A stretch of DNA of 64,000 nt from Flavobacterium restrictum (GCF_007097245.1 NZ_VJZT01000002.1:1-64000), one strand, 5' to 3'; counted from the first letter of the stretch, positions 1 through 9,010 are shown. Notes: generated from the letters alone by a model not told the origin. A program made the numbers and translations.

Positions 1-52
1 CAGATAATTTCATAAAAATGGTATATTATTTAGGTAATGCCTAAAAACACAA

Positions 53-76
53 TTCCACTAATTTAGGCGAAGAGCC
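53..76 (+). repeat. Dispersed repeat end, copy A
   Basis: This 24-nt stretch (TTCCACTAATTTAGGCGAAG then AGCC) matches the right end of the element at 1692-1861 at all but four positions. Both lie just past the stop of a minus-strand gene. Its AGGC...GCCT and following T-run could also act as a weak terminator on the plus strand. Confidence 0.45.
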
Positions 77-100
77 TTTTTTATTTTGTGCCAAATTTAT

Positions 101-1111
101 TTAATCTTGATAAGGCGGTTTACAACTTGCAGTCAAATGACGCTTAACTGTTTGACCAGAACAACTTGGTATTGTTTCAAAAGTATGATAAGTACCGTCT
201 GGTTTTTTCAACTCTAATTTGGTAGTATAATTATCCCCATCATCATCAACATCTAAAAAATCTGGGATTCCATCAGCTTCCGTGTCATCTGGATTTACTG
301 TAGGAGGAGTAGTCGTAGGATATTTGACTAAATCACGCATATCATAAACATATCCATCTCCATTTTTATCTTCTTGATACGAAAAAATGCCATCAGCATC
401 TTGATCCAATCGCTGTATTTCGTATAATTTGAAGCTAAAAACTAAAGGTGCATAAGCTGGAATTGTTCCTGATCCATAATTGTAATACGCCAATCCAGAA
501 GGAATAAACATTACTCCAGCTCCAAAATCATTGTAACTAACGGTTCCATTGGGATTTGAAGCATACGTTCCTGTTTTAAATTGAGGAAAAATTTCACCCC
601 AACCAGTTATTGTGGAGTATAAACTTAAATAAGTTTGCGGAAACTTTAACTCTTCAAATTTAGTTGCTGTAAGTGTAGTGACTTTATCAGCCGTTATTTG
701 TTCTAAATAATCGCCTCTGTAAGATGTTAAAACACCGTCAACATTGCACGGTTTAGAGCCTGAACCCTCTCTTAAAACCAAATAATACAATTTATAAACA
801 ATGCCATGAAGCGGTACATCCCTACTTGTTAATCTAGGATAACCCAAATTATCTTTATACGACATGATAGAAGGTTGCGTTGCTGGATCCGTAATTTTAG
901 TAAACACAACATCCTGATCATCAGTGGCACCAGGGTCATTGGTAACGGTAATAGAAAACGTATTCAAATATTGCTCAATATTAATTAAATCAGTAGCATA
1001 TTGAACGGCAAAATCTCTAGGTGGTTCAATTGTGGCCGAATCATTTTTAGAACATGAAAATAAAGTGACCGTTGCAATTGTTACAATAAAATAAAACTTA
1101 AATTTGTTCAT
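101..1111 (-). CDS. FKBP-like peptidyl-prolyl isomerase lipoprotein with calcium-type Asp repeats
   Basis: A predicted lipoprotein of 336 aa. The start at 1111 begins a clean signal peptide with a lipobox (LFSC) followed by a polar linker; the ATG-like start 11 codons upstream would add a charged stretch before it. The middle looks like an FKBP fold: a YKLYYLVLREG strand, a flap region, and near residues 205-235 the typical ending with IPSGLAYYNYG, IPAYAPLVF and a final FKLYEI strand. After it come Asp-rich segments (DQDADG, DKNGDG, DTEADGIPDFLDVDDDGD) like thrombospondin type 3/EF-hand calcium repeats. The likely role is folding help for envelope proteins outside the inner membrane. Isomerase activity is inferred from the family only. 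Confidence 0.75.
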   Translation of the reverse strand: MNKFKFYFIVTIATVTLFSCSKNDSATIEPPRDFAVQYATDLINIEQYLNTFSITVTNDPGATDDQDVVFTKITDPATQPSIMSYKDNLGYPRLTSRDVPLHGIVYKLYYLVLREGSGSKPCNVDGVLTSYRGDYLEQITADKVTTLTATKFEELKFPQTYLSLYSTITGWGEIFPQFKTGTYASNPNGTVSYNDFGAGVMFIPSGLAYYNYGSGTIPAYAPLVFSFKLYEIQRLDQDADGIFSYQEDKNGDGYVYDMRDLVKYPTTTPPTVNPDDTEADGIPDFLDVDDDGDNYTTKLELKKPDGTYHTFETIPSCSGQTVKRHLTASCKPPYQD

Positions 1112-1169
1112 TATAGCTAATTTTTTTAAGTGCGCAAGATACAATTTAGATTGATTTTTGTGAACTATT

Positions 1170-1177
1170 TAACTTTG
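1170..1177 (+). promoter_or_regulatory. Bacteroidota -7 box upstream of the S4 gene
   Basis: TAACTTTG fits the TANNTTTG consensus of the Bacteroidota housekeeping sigma factor and lies 15 nt before the ATG at 1192, giving a very short leader. The -33 TTG is poor. Confidence 0.45.
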
Positions 1178-1191
1178 ATTTTAGAAAATTT

Positions 1192-1584
1192 ATGAGAATA
1201 GATAAATATTTATGGTGTGTACGGTATTACAAAACGAGGAACATGGTCACCGAAGCCTGCAAAAAGAATCATGTTACCGTAAATGGTCAAGTAGCAAAGC
1301 CTTCCAAAGAAGTTTTTCCTACAGATAAAGTAACGTTTAGAAAAGACCAAATCACACAAATTATCACTGTCTTGGATGTTCCTGAAAACCGAGTTGCTGC
1401 AAAACTGGTAGATATGTATCGCCGTAACGACACGCCAGCCGAAACCTACCAGCATCTTGAATTGCTTAAACTCTCGAAAGAGCATTATAGAAAAAATGGA
1501 ACGGGACGCCCCACCAAAAAAGACAGAAGAGATATTGATGAATTTGGAAACGAAATTGGAATCGAGAGTCAGGAAAATGAATAA
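1192..1584 (+). CDS. S4-domain RNA-binding protein (Hsp15/HslR-like)
   Basis: A 130-aa basic protein. Residues 1-60 are an S4 RNA-binding domain starting MRIDKYLWCVRYYKTRN, with the family's R-x-D-K-x-L-W opening and the VTVNGQVAKPSKEV loop. The tail is rich in Lys/Arg and ends acidic. In E. coli the Hsp15 family binds 50S subunits carrying a stalled nascent chain; the Bacillus relative RqcP works in ribosome quality control. Which of these applies here cannot be told from sequence. It is transcribed divergently from the FKBP-like gene and is probably monocistronic. Confidence 0.85.
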   Translation: MRIDKYLWCVRYYKTRNMVTEACKKNHVTVNGQVAKPSKEVFPTDKVTFRKDQITQIITVLDVPENRVAAKLVDMYRRNDTPAETYQHLELLKLSKEHYRKNGTGRPTKKDRRDIDEFGNEIGIESQENE

Positions 1585-1691
1585 TACATTTAAGTGATTT
1601 CCTGTTTATTGCTATTATTTAACATTCACGATTTAGATTGAAAAAACACAAGACGCTATTTTAACAAAAAAACAACCGCTAATGTTATTTA

Positions 1692-1861
1692 GGTTCCTCG
1701 CCAAAAACAGTGGAATTTAAAAAAGGCAATTTATTAGTGAAACATAAAAAAATCTGCTAAATCTGCGGGAAGCAATTTAAAATTTATCCCGCAGATTTGG
1801 CAGATTTAGCGAATCCCATAGCTACCGAAAATTGATTTTCCATTAATTATGGCGAAGAACC
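1692..1861. repeat. MITE-like 170-bp element with imperfect terminal inverted repeats and a central hairpin
   Basis: The ends GGTTCCTCGCC (1692) and GGCGAAGAACC (to 1861) are complementary at 10 of 11 positions, and similarity continues inward (about 20 of 27). Inside lies a strong hairpin: arm 1751-1770 pairs with 1787-1806 with one mismatch around a 16-nt loop. The hairpin arms (AATCTGC...CCGCAGATTT) resemble repeats common in Flavobacterium intergenic DNA. No transposase is present. It sits between the S4 gene and the convergent CapD-like gene. Confidence 0.55.
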
Positions 1862-1866
1862 GTTAT

Positions 1867-3816
1867 TTACTTATCCAATGTTTGATAGGCTGAATTCATG
1901 CTCCTGAACTCGGGTACAATTTTTTTCATTTTAGAAACAATGTCGTCATTGTCAAAGAAACTAGCAATTCCTATGAGTTCTTGAATTTCGGTATGTAAAT
2001 TTTCATACTCGTCTTGAATTTCCTCCGCAATCATAATTTTTTCATGATAGGTAGGTATCGTTTTGGAGGTGTCGTTGAGTAATTCTTCGTATAATTTTTC
2101 GCCTGGACGCAATCCTACTATTTGGATTTTGATGTCTTTGTCTGGAATAAAACCCGCTAATTTGATCATTTTTCGAGCCAAATCAATTATTTTAACTGGT
2201 TTTCCCATATCAAAAATATAAATTTCGCCTCCGTTCCCCATAGCTCCTGCCTCTAGAACCAGCTGGCAAGCTTCAGGAATAGTCATGAAATACCTAATAA
2301 TATCAGGGTGTGTAATGGTTACAGGGCCACCCATAGCAATTTGGTTCGTAAACAACGGAACAACAGATCCATTGGATCCCAATACATTTCCAAAACGTGT
2401 GGTGATAAATTTAGTACCATTAGCACCTTTTTCTTTTAGGGTTTTTAACTGCAAGGACTGCACATATTTTTCGGCAATTCGCTTGCTCGCTCCCATAACA
2501 TTGCTTGGATTTACAGCTTTATCCGTAGAAACCATGACAAATTTTTTGACATTGTATTGACACGATAAATCAGCTAAATTCTTGGTTCCTTCCACGTTGG
2601 TGGTGATGGCTTGCGAAGGATTTTCTTCCATCAAGGGAACGTGCTTGTAGGCAGCAGCATGATACACTACTTGCGGGAGATACAGCTTAAAAATCCTATT
2701 CATCGCTTCCCGATTGCGGACATCGGCTATTATATTGTAAATTTTGGTACCCTCATATTCCGTTTTATCTGTCAACTCCAAACTTAAGTGATGCAAAGGA
2801 GTTTCGGCTTGATCGACAATAATAACTGCTTTGGGTTTAAAACTCAATACCTGTCGTACAATTTCACTACCAATAGAACCTGCCGCACCAGATATCAGGA
2901 CGGTTTTGTCTTTTAGTTGTTTGGATATGGATTTATTATCTAAAACTATGGGCTTACGCTCCAATAAATCTTCAATTTGAATGTTTTTTACTTTTTGAGA
3001 AATCTCTTTTTGATTTTCCCAATCGGAGATTAGCGGCACGGTATAAACGCGGTAATTGAACTCCAAACATTTGTCTACAATTACTAATTGCTCTTCTTTG
3101 GTGAGACTTTTATCTGCAATGATAATTGCGACAGCCCCAACGGAACGCATCAAAGTAGGTAGTTTTTTTCTTTGAATTAAAATAGGCAAATCCAGCATTC
3201 GTTTGTTCGAATTCTGGTTGTTTTTATCCACAAAACCTACTATTTTAAAACGAGACGGAGTTTCAAATTTCAAGGCATTCGCAACCGATATCGCATTGGC
3301 ATCCGTTCCATAAATGATAGTTCTTATTAATTGTGTCGTTCCTTTTTCTAGAAAATAAAGCTCAAAAGTTTGCTTTACAATAACACGGTACAAAAACAAA
3401 CCACAAAAAGACAACACCATATTAATGAATAAAGCGGTATTTGAAAATGCTTTTTGATTAAAAAATAGTTGGTAGCCAAAATTAAAAATTAAAAAAATAA
3501 TTAAAACTGACATTTGTGAAAACAGCAACTTAACGGCATCAATATAAGAAGAGTGTCTAATAATGCCCGAATAAGTTCGGAATAACCAAAAGAAAAAAAC
3601 ATTAACTCCAAAAAAACCACCAATAAAAGGTAATTTATTATTTGAAATTAAATAATCTAAACCAGTGCCTTTAAAGATTAATGTTGTCATCAAGAAAGCG
3701 AACAGCAACACCATTACATCAATAATTACGATAAACCATCTTGGCAAATAACTTAAACTATGAATGTTCAATTTTAAGTTCGCACGCGAAAAAAAATCAC
3801 TAGAAAATGTATTCAA
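1867..3816 (-). CDS. Membrane-bound nucleotide-sugar 4,6-dehydratase (CapD/WbpM type)
   Basis: A 649-aa protein with the large WbpM/CapD architecture. About four N-terminal membrane helices (residues ~25-135) are followed by a first Rossmann-like domain (~160-290) and a C-terminal extended SDR domain (~300-600). The SDR domain shows the NAD-binding GAAGSIGSEIVRQ, then YHAAAYKHVPLMEENP and STDKAVNPSNVMGASKRIAEK, where Met-x3-Lys replaces the usual Tyr-x3-Lys as in UDP-GlcNAc 4,6-dehydratases. It would make 6-deoxy-4-keto sugars for surface polysaccharide. The gene stands alone here, away from the envelope genes at 49-55 kb. A -7 box lies at 3853-3860. Confidence 0.9.
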   Translation of the reverse strand: MNTFSSDFFSRANLKLNIHSLSYLPRWFIVIIDVMVLLFAFLMTTLIFKGTGLDYLISNNKLPFIGGFFGVNVFFFWLFRTYSGIIRHSSYIDAVKLLFSQMSVLIIFLIFNFGYQLFFNQKAFSNTALFINMVLSFCGLFLYRVIVKQTFELYFLEKGTTQLIRTIIYGTDANAISVANALKFETPSRFKIVGFVDKNNQNSNKRMLDLPILIQRKKLPTLMRSVGAVAIIIADKSLTKEEQLVIVDKCLEFNYRVYTVPLISDWENQKEISQKVKNIQIEDLLERKPIVLDNKSISKQLKDKTVLISGAAGSIGSEIVRQVLSFKPKAVIIVDQAETPLHHLSLELTDKTEYEGTKIYNIIADVRNREAMNRIFKLYLPQVVYHAAAYKHVPLMEENPSQAITTNVEGTKNLADLSCQYNVKKFVMVSTDKAVNPSNVMGASKRIAEKYVQSLQLKTLKEKGANGTKFITTRFGNVLGSNGSVVPLFTNQIAMGGPVTITHPDIIRYFMTIPEACQLVLEAGAMGNGGEIYIFDMGKPVKIIDLARKMIKLAGFIPDKDIKIQIVGLRPGEKLYEELLNDTSKTIPTYHEKIMIAEEIQDEYENLHTEIQELIGIASFFDNDDIVSKMKKIVPEFRSMNSAYQTLDK

Positions 3817-3852
3817 AATAATTTATTTTTTAGGTTAAGCTTTTTATTGTAG

Positions 3853-3860
3853 CAAAAATA
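3853..3860 (-). promoter_or_regulatory. -7 box upstream of the CapD-like gene
   Basis: On the minus strand this reads TATTTTTG, matching TANNTTTG, 37 nt before the start codon. No clear -33 element is seen. Confidence 0.4.
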
Positions 3861-4099
3861 CTAATTAATAATATATAAAAAGACTTCTACTGTTTCAATT
3901 TTGTTATAATCTCAATTCCTGTTGGCAACATCCCAGAGCAAGCGTCTAAAAATAAGCAAACAGGAATTCAAACATTGCATTTGTATTTATTTTTTTAGTC
4001 TAAAAAAACTACTAAAACGGGAACTAGCAAGATCTTTTAGGGCAAAAAATCATGCGTTTTACCGTTTTAACAATTGTTTTTAGCAACCCAAACTACCTT

Positions 4100-6289
4100 T
4101 TATTTTGTAAACAACAATTCTCGGTATTTGGTAAGCATCCACAATTCGTTGTCAACTAATAGTTCTAACTTGTCACAATGGTTGCGAATAATTTCGAAAT
4201 AGGGTTTTACGTTATTGCAATATGCTTCGGCCATTTCTTGTGCGTGAGTCAGGTTATTTGCTTTTTTTCGTTCGTTGGTCATGGCATCCACTTGAGAATT
4301 AATACCTTCAATATGTCCCGAAATTTCCTTGATAACGATTATTTGCTCTTTGGCAATCGATTCAAAATCAGACCCAAAAATATCTTTCAATCCTTTTACG
4401 TTTTCAATCAAAGTATTTTGGTAGCGAATTGCCGTAGGAATCACATGATTTTTTGAAATATCACCTAAAACTCTGCCTTCTATTTGAATTTTTTTGGTGT
4501 ATTCTTCCAATTCAATTTCGTAACGCGCTTCGATTTCAATGCGATTCATAATTCCCATTTCGGCAAATAAAGCAATTGCTTGCTGTGATGCCCTGACCTT
4601 TAAGGCTTCAGGAGTCGTTTTAAAATTACTCAATCCACGAGCTGCCGCTTCAATTTCCCATGCTTCGCTGTAGCCATCGCCTTCAAAGCGTATTTTTTTC
4701 GAAACTTTGATATATTCTCTCAAAACATTAAAAATCGCATCGTCTTTTTTCATGTCTTTGGATTCAATTAAAGCATCGACCTCAAGCTTGAAATCCTTTA
4801 ATTGTTTGGCCACGATAGTATTTAAAGTCGTCATTGCATTCGAACAATTTGCTGAAGATCCTACAGCCCTGAACTCGAATTTATTTCCTGTAAAGGCAAA
4901 TGGCGAGGTTCTATTTCTATCGGTATTGTCCAAAAGAACGTCTGGAATTTTGCCCACAACATTTAGTTTTAAATCCGTTTTCTCTTCGGGAGAAAGTTTT
5001 CCTGTCGTTACTACTTCTAATTCGGCTAAAACTTTGGTCAATTGCTCTCCTATAAATACAGATATAATAGCAGGTGGTGCTTCATTAGCCCCCAAACGAT
5101 GGTCGTTACTTGCCGTTGCTATGGCGGCACGCAATAGCGATTCATAATCATTGACAGCTTTTATAGTATTGATAAAAAAGGTCAAAAACTGTAAATTACT
5201 CATGGGAGTTTTGCTTGGACTCAACAAGTTTACACCCGTATCAGTTGCTAACGACCAATTGTTGTGTTTGCCAGATCCATTAACCCCTTTGAATGGTTTT
5301 TCGTGAAACAAGACTTTCAAGTCATGACGTTCGGCCACTTTTTGCATGACATCCATCAGCAAACAATTGTGGTCGACAGCCAGATTCGTTTCTTCAAAAA
5401 TAGGAGCCAACTCAAATTGATTGGGAGCCACTTCATTATGACGGGTTTTTACAGGAATTCCCAACAGCATACATTCTTGCTCTAAATCCCTCATGTATGT
5501 CAAAGCGCGAGTAGGAATGGATCCAAAATAATGATCGTCCAATTGCTGCCCTTTGGCCGAGGTATGACCTAACAAGGTTCTGCCCGTCATCATTAAATCA
5601 GGACGAGAATTTGCCAAAGCTTTGTCAATCAAAAAATATTCTTGTTCCCAGCCCAAGGTTGCGGTGACTTTTTTGACATTTTTATCAAAATATTTACATA
5701 CTTCGGTAGCTGCCTCATCAATTGCTGATAAAGCTCTCAAAAGTGGAATTTTATTATCTAAAGCTTCCCCAGTATACGAAATAAAAACAGTAGGAATACA
5801 CAAAGTTGTACCGTATATAAAGGCGGGCGATGTGGGATCCCAGGCAGTATAACCGCGCGCTTCAAAAGTATTGCGGATACCACCGTTAGGAAAACTGGAC
5901 GCATCTGGTTCCTGTTGCACCAGTTGTGCACCGCCAAATTTCTCTACAGAATCACTTCCATCATAAGCAGTTTCAAAAAAAGCATCGTGTTTCTCGGCAG
6001 TAGTACCTGTAAGCGGTTGAAACCAATGGGTATAATGTGTGACACCCTTGGACAAGGCCCACTCTTTCATTCCCATAGCGATATAATCAGCTAGTTTTCG
6101 ATCGATTTTAGTTCCAAATTGAATAGCACCTTGAACGGCTTTCAAAGCATCCGAAGTTAAATACTGCTTCATGGCTTTGGCATTAAACACATTAGCACCA
6201 AAAAGGATTGATTTTCGATCTGTTTCTTCAAAATGAACAGGTTTTCTGTTGGATGCTTCTTTAAGAGCTTGAAAACGTAATGTAGACAT
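4100..6289 (-). CDS. glnN: Type III glutamine synthetase
   Basis: A 729-aa protein, the usual length of GSIII, which makes glutamine from glutamate, ammonia and ATP in the cytoplasm. Recognisable blocks are an N-terminal FGANVFNAKAM segment, THYTHWFQPLTG (~85), the family signature region with GWEQEYFLID (~212), HNEVAPNQFELAPIFEE (~285), the ATP-loop region GVNGSGKHNNWS (~335) and NRTSPFAFTGNKFEFRAVGS (~455). GSIII forms large homomeric rings and is typical of Bacteroidota. It is transcribed away from the GSII gene at 6557, with shared regulatory DNA between them. Confidence 0.97.
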   Translation of the reverse strand: MSTLRFQALKEASNRKPVHFEETDRKSILFGANVFNAKAMKQYLTSDALKAVQGAIQFGTKIDRKLADYIAMGMKEWALSKGVTHYTHWFQPLTGTTAEKHDAFFETAYDGSDSVEKFGGAQLVQQEPDASSFPNGGIRNTFEARGYTAWDPTSPAFIYGTTLCIPTVFISYTGEALDNKIPLLRALSAIDEAATEVCKYFDKNVKKVTATLGWEQEYFLIDKALANSRPDLMMTGRTLLGHTSAKGQQLDDHYFGSIPTRALTYMRDLEQECMLLGIPVKTRHNEVAPNQFELAPIFEETNLAVDHNCLLMDVMQKVAERHDLKVLFHEKPFKGVNGSGKHNNWSLATDTGVNLLSPSKTPMSNLQFLTFFINTIKAVNDYESLLRAAIATASNDHRLGANEAPPAIISVFIGEQLTKVLAELEVVTTGKLSPEEKTDLKLNVVGKIPDVLLDNTDRNRTSPFAFTGNKFEFRAVGSSANCSNAMTTLNTIVAKQLKDFKLEVDALIESKDMKKDDAIFNVLREYIKVSKKIRFEGDGYSEAWEIEAAARGLSNFKTTPEALKVRASQQAIALFAEMGIMNRIEIEARYEIELEEYTKKIQIEGRVLGDISKNHVIPTAIRYQNTLIENVKGLKDIFGSDFESIAKEQIIVIKEISGHIEGINSQVDAMTNERKKANNLTHAQEMAEAYCNNVKPYFEIIRNHCDKLELLVDNELWMLTKYRELLFTK

Positions 6290-6332
6290 ACAGGCAATTT
6301 TTTAATTATTGTAATGCTTTTCTTTATCGTAA

Positions 6333-6340
6333 CAAAGATA
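6333..6340 (-). promoter_or_regulatory. -7 box of glnN
   Basis: The minus strand reads TATCTTTG, a match to TANNTTTG, 44 nt upstream of the glnN start codon. Confidence 0.45.
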
Positions 6341-6420
6341 ATTAATAAAAATAAAGAAAAATTTGTTTTGACAATTATCAAATTATTTTTTTAAGGCTAT
6401 AAAATTGCTATTTTAAAACT

Positions 6421-6517
6421 ATACCCCCCTATAAAATACACTTATGTGAAAAATAATGCGAAGGTATATAAAAAATACCCCCTGATTTTTACGGCTAAAA
6501 AAATTAATTTATATTTG
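6421..6517 (+). promoter_or_regulatory. Regulatory region of the GSII gene: two ATACCCCC sites and a -7 box
   Basis: ATACCCCC occurs twice in the same orientation (6421-6428 and 6475-6482), 54 nt apart, about five helical turns. The second lies just upstream of where the -33 element should be, followed by the -7 box TATATTTG at 6510-6517, 40 nt before the ATG. The layout suggests binding of an activator that responds to nitrogen; the protein is unknown. Confidence 0.45.
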
Positions 6518-6556
6518 CAATTATAAAAAATTAAAGAATAAAAAATTTATATCATT

Positions 6557-7573
6557 ATGGCAAAAATTAAATTAGAATACATTTGGTTAGATGGTTACGA
6601 GCCAACACAAAATTTAAGAAGCAAAACTAAAGTTGAAGAGCATGACGATTTTCAAGGTACTTTAGCCGAATTAGGAAATTGGTCATTTGACGGATCATCA
6701 ACTAAACAAGCCGAAGGTGGTTCCTCTGACTGTTCATTAGTACCAGTTGCAATCTATCCAGATCCAACTCGTATCAATGGATACTTGGTTATGTCTGAAG
6801 TTATGAATGCTGATGGTACACCTCACGTTTCTAACGGTAGAGCTACTATTGATGATGACAATGATGATTTCTGGTTTGGTTTTGAACAAGAATACTTCAT
6901 CATGGATACTAAAACTTTATTGCCTTTAGGATTTCCAGTAGGTGGATACCCTGCTCCACAAGGAATGTACTACTGTTCAGTAGGTGGAAAAAACACACAC
7001 GGAAGAAAATTAGTTGAAGAGCATGCTGATTTATGTATTGCTGCTGGACTAAACTTTGAAGGAATCAATCAAGAAGTGGCTTGTGGACAATGGGAATTCC
7101 AATTGTTTGCTAAAGGAGCTAAAAAAGCAGGTGACGAAATCTGGGTTGCTAGATATTTGTTAGACCGTTTGACTGAAAAATATGGTTACTATATTGAATA
7201 CCACCCAAAACCACTAGGTGATACCGATTGGAATGGTTCTGGTATGCACGCTAACTTCTCAAACACTGCGTTGAGAACTTCAGGAGACAAAGAAGTTTAT
7301 GCTAAAATTTGCGAAGCTTTCCGTCCTGTAACTGCTGAACACATTGCTGTTTATGGAGCTTACAACGACCAACGTTTGACTGGAAAACACGAAACTGCAT
7401 CTATCCATGATTTCTCTTGGGGAGTTTCGGACAGAGGATGTTCTATCCGTATTCCATTAATCGCTGTTCAAAAAGGATACAAAGGATGGTTGGAAGACAG
7501 AAGACCAGCATCTAACGGTGATCCATACAAAATTGCTGCAAGAATTATCAAAACTGTTAATTCAGCTTTGTAA
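6557..7573 (+). CDS. Type II (eukaryote-like) glutamine synthetase
   Basis: A 338-aa protein of the GSII family. The beta-grasp N-terminus contains WSFDGSSTKQAEGGSSDC (~42-60), the GSII signature with the substrate-binding DGSST. FGFEQEYF (~107), NQEVACGQWEFQ (~168), GSGMHANFSN (~225) and the C-terminal NDQRLTGKHETAS (~268) carry the metal, ATP and glutamate ligands expected in the family. It is much shorter than GSI or GSIII. Together with the divergent glnN the cell has two non-homomorphic glutamine synthetases at one locus. Codon use is highly biased towards A/T-ending codons, consistent with strong expression. It ends in a good terminator. Confidence 0.95.
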   Translation: MAKIKLEYIWLDGYEPTQNLRSKTKVEEHDDFQGTLAELGNWSFDGSSTKQAEGGSSDCSLVPVAIYPDPTRINGYLVMSEVMNADGTPHVSNGRATIDDDNDDFWFGFEQEYFIMDTKTLLPLGFPVGGYPAPQGMYYCSVGGKNTHGRKLVEEHADLCIAAGLNFEGINQEVACGQWEFQLFAKGAKKAGDEIWVARYLLDRLTEKYGYYIEYHPKPLGDTDWNGSGMHANFSNTALRTSGDKEVYAKICEAFRPVTAEHIAVYGAYNDQRLTGKHETASIHDFSWGVSDRGCSIRIPLIAVQKGYKGWLEDRRPASNGDPYKIAARIIKTVNSAL

Positions 7574-7594
7574 TTTTAAATCAATTATACTACT

Positions 7595-7627
7595 AAAGTG
7601 CTTTCAGCAATGGAAGCACTTTTTTTT
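7595..7627 (+). terminator. Rho-independent terminator of the GSII gene
   Basis: AAGTGCTT and AAGCACTT form an 8-bp stem around a short loop, followed by eight T residues. Confidence 0.85.
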
Positions 7628-7682
7628 GGTTAAAAAAAACAGCAAACAGGCATTTCATTCCAAAAAAAATCGAATACTACCG

Positions 7683-7690
7683 TACCTTTG
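7683..7690 (+). promoter_or_regulatory. -7 box of the TerC-family gene
   Basis: TACCTTTG matches TANNTTTG and lies 21 nt upstream of the ATG at 7712. Confidence 0.5.
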
Positions 7691-7711
7691 CTAAATCAAT
7701 AAACTCATTTT

Positions 7712-8650
7712 ATGATTGTTTGGATTTTATTTATCGCCTTACTATTTGTCATTTTAGCACTCGATTTGGGTGTTTTCAACAAGAAACCGCACATTATCAG
7801 TACTAGAGAAGCCAGTAAGTGGACCGCAATCTGGTTCTGCCTATCTATGCTGTTTTCGGGCGTGATTTATTGGCTCTATTCGACTTCATTTGTAGCAAAT
7901 CCAGATCATTTGAAACCAGCAGTAGCTTCCATGAAGTTTATTACCGGTTATTTAATAGAGCTTTCGTTGAGCGTTGATAACATTTTTGTGATTGCAATTA
8001 TCTTTGCAGCCTTCAAAATTCCTCAAAAATACCAACATCGGATTTTGTTTTGGGGTATATTAGGTGCTATTATTTTTCGGGGTTTGATGATTTTCTTTGG
8101 TGTAATGCTGATTCACAAATTCGCTTGGACGACTTATCTATTTGGTGGCTTTTTACTTTTCACAGCCGTAAAAATGCTGTTTACCAAAGAAGAAGATGAT
8201 TTTGAACCCAAAGAATCATTTGTATACAAAACCTTGGGGAGCGTAATTCCAATCACCTCCGAAACCGATAAAGAAAAATTCTTTATTACCACCAAAAAAG
8301 GGAAAGCGGCCACACCCCTTTTTGTAGCACTTATCATCATTGAAGTTATGGACGTATTGTTTGCTGTGGATAGTGTTCCCGCAATTTTGGCCATTACCGC
8401 TGATCCTTTCTTGGTTTTTAGTTCTAATATTTTTGCCATTTTAGGGCTTCGTTCCATGTATTTTTTCTTGGCAAACATGCTCGAAAAATTCAGTTATTTG
8501 GAGTATAGTTTAATTGCAATTTTAAGTTTCGTGGGGTTAAAAATGCTACTGCACGATTTCATAGTTATTCCAGAATGGGTTTCATTAGCTTTTATCGCTT
8601 TGGCGTTATTGATTGGAGTTGTAGTCTCCTTGAAAGTCAATGAAGATTAA
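7712..8650 (+). CDS. TerC/Alx-family integral membrane protein (putative metal transporter)
   Basis: A 312-aa polytopic protein with about eight hydrophobic segments. Two acidic membrane motifs of the family are present: ELSLSVDNIFVIAIIF (~82-97) and EVMDVLFAVDSVPAILAIT (~210-228), the paired Asp sites thought to bind Mn2+ or related ions. Alx relatives export manganese in E. coli, and TerC relatives are linked to tellurite resistance and to metallation of exoenzymes. No ter genes are nearby, so manganese homeostasis is the more likely role. It has its own promoter and no operon partner. Confidence 0.88.
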   Translation: MIVWILFIALLFVILALDLGVFNKKPHIISTREASKWTAIWFCLSMLFSGVIYWLYSTSFVANPDHLKPAVASMKFITGYLIELSLSVDNIFVIAIIFAAFKIPQKYQHRILFWGILGAIIFRGLMIFFGVMLIHKFAWTTYLFGGFLLFTAVKMLFTKEEDDFEPKESFVYKTLGSVIPITSETDKEKFFITTKKGKAATPLFVALIIIEVMDVLFAVDSVPAILAITADPFLVFSSNIFAILGLRSMYFFLANMLEKFSYLEYSLIAILSFVGLKMLLHDFIVIPEWVSLAFIALALLIGVVVSLKVNED

Positions 8651-8702
8651 AACAAGTAATATAGACGAGAAGGAAACCATTTTTTTCAATAAATCCACTA
8701 TA

Positions 8703-8942
8703 TTATTTTTTATTTTTATTTTCAACTAGAAGAAAAAAGTCACTTAATTCAATATCAAAATACAAACAAATATTTGCCAAAGTAGATATTGTTACATTAT
8801 GTTTTCCTTGTTCAATTCTTGCTAAATGTATCCCCGTATCAAAATAAAAAATTTCCAAAGTAATGTTTTTAGATTTTCGTATTTCCTTAATACAAAAAAC
8901 AATACGTTCAAGAAGTTCTATATTTTGAAGTTGCTTTGACAT
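8703..8942 (-). CDS. Small XRE-family HTH regulator
   Basis: A 79-aa protein that is essentially one helix-turn-helix domain: IKEIRKSKNITLE, then the recognition-helix region ARIEQGKHNVTISTLANICLYFDIELSDFF, the standard XRE ending. It carries no sensor domain, so it either acts as a simple repressor or needs a partner. It is transcribed divergently from the T9SS cargo gene at 9049 with about 100 bp between them, so that gene and itself are the natural targets. No toxin gene is adjacent. Confidence 0.75.
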   Translation of the reverse strand: MSKQLQNIELLERIVFCIKEIRKSKNITLEIFYFDTGIHLARIEQGKHNVTISTLANICLYFDIELSDFFLLVENKNKK

Positions 8943-9010
8943 TAAGCCAAATTGAACATACTATTCGAAAAAAATAATTACAAATAAGTCATTTTTACAA
9001 TAAATTTATC

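Noticed and set aside
3861-4099. Regulatory RNA in the gap between the CapD-like gene and glnN
   Set aside because: Some short inverted words exist (AAAACGG and CCGTTTT), but no convincing stem or terminator could be drawn.
4178-5852. Several open frames on the plus strand across glnN (up to 146 codons)
   Set aside because: They lie antisense to a clear glutamine synthetase, have no family features, and follow its codon pattern in reverse.
8703-8942. Antitoxin of a toxin-antitoxin pair
   Set aside because: No toxin-like gene lies next to it; neighbours are TerC and a T9SS cargo gene.
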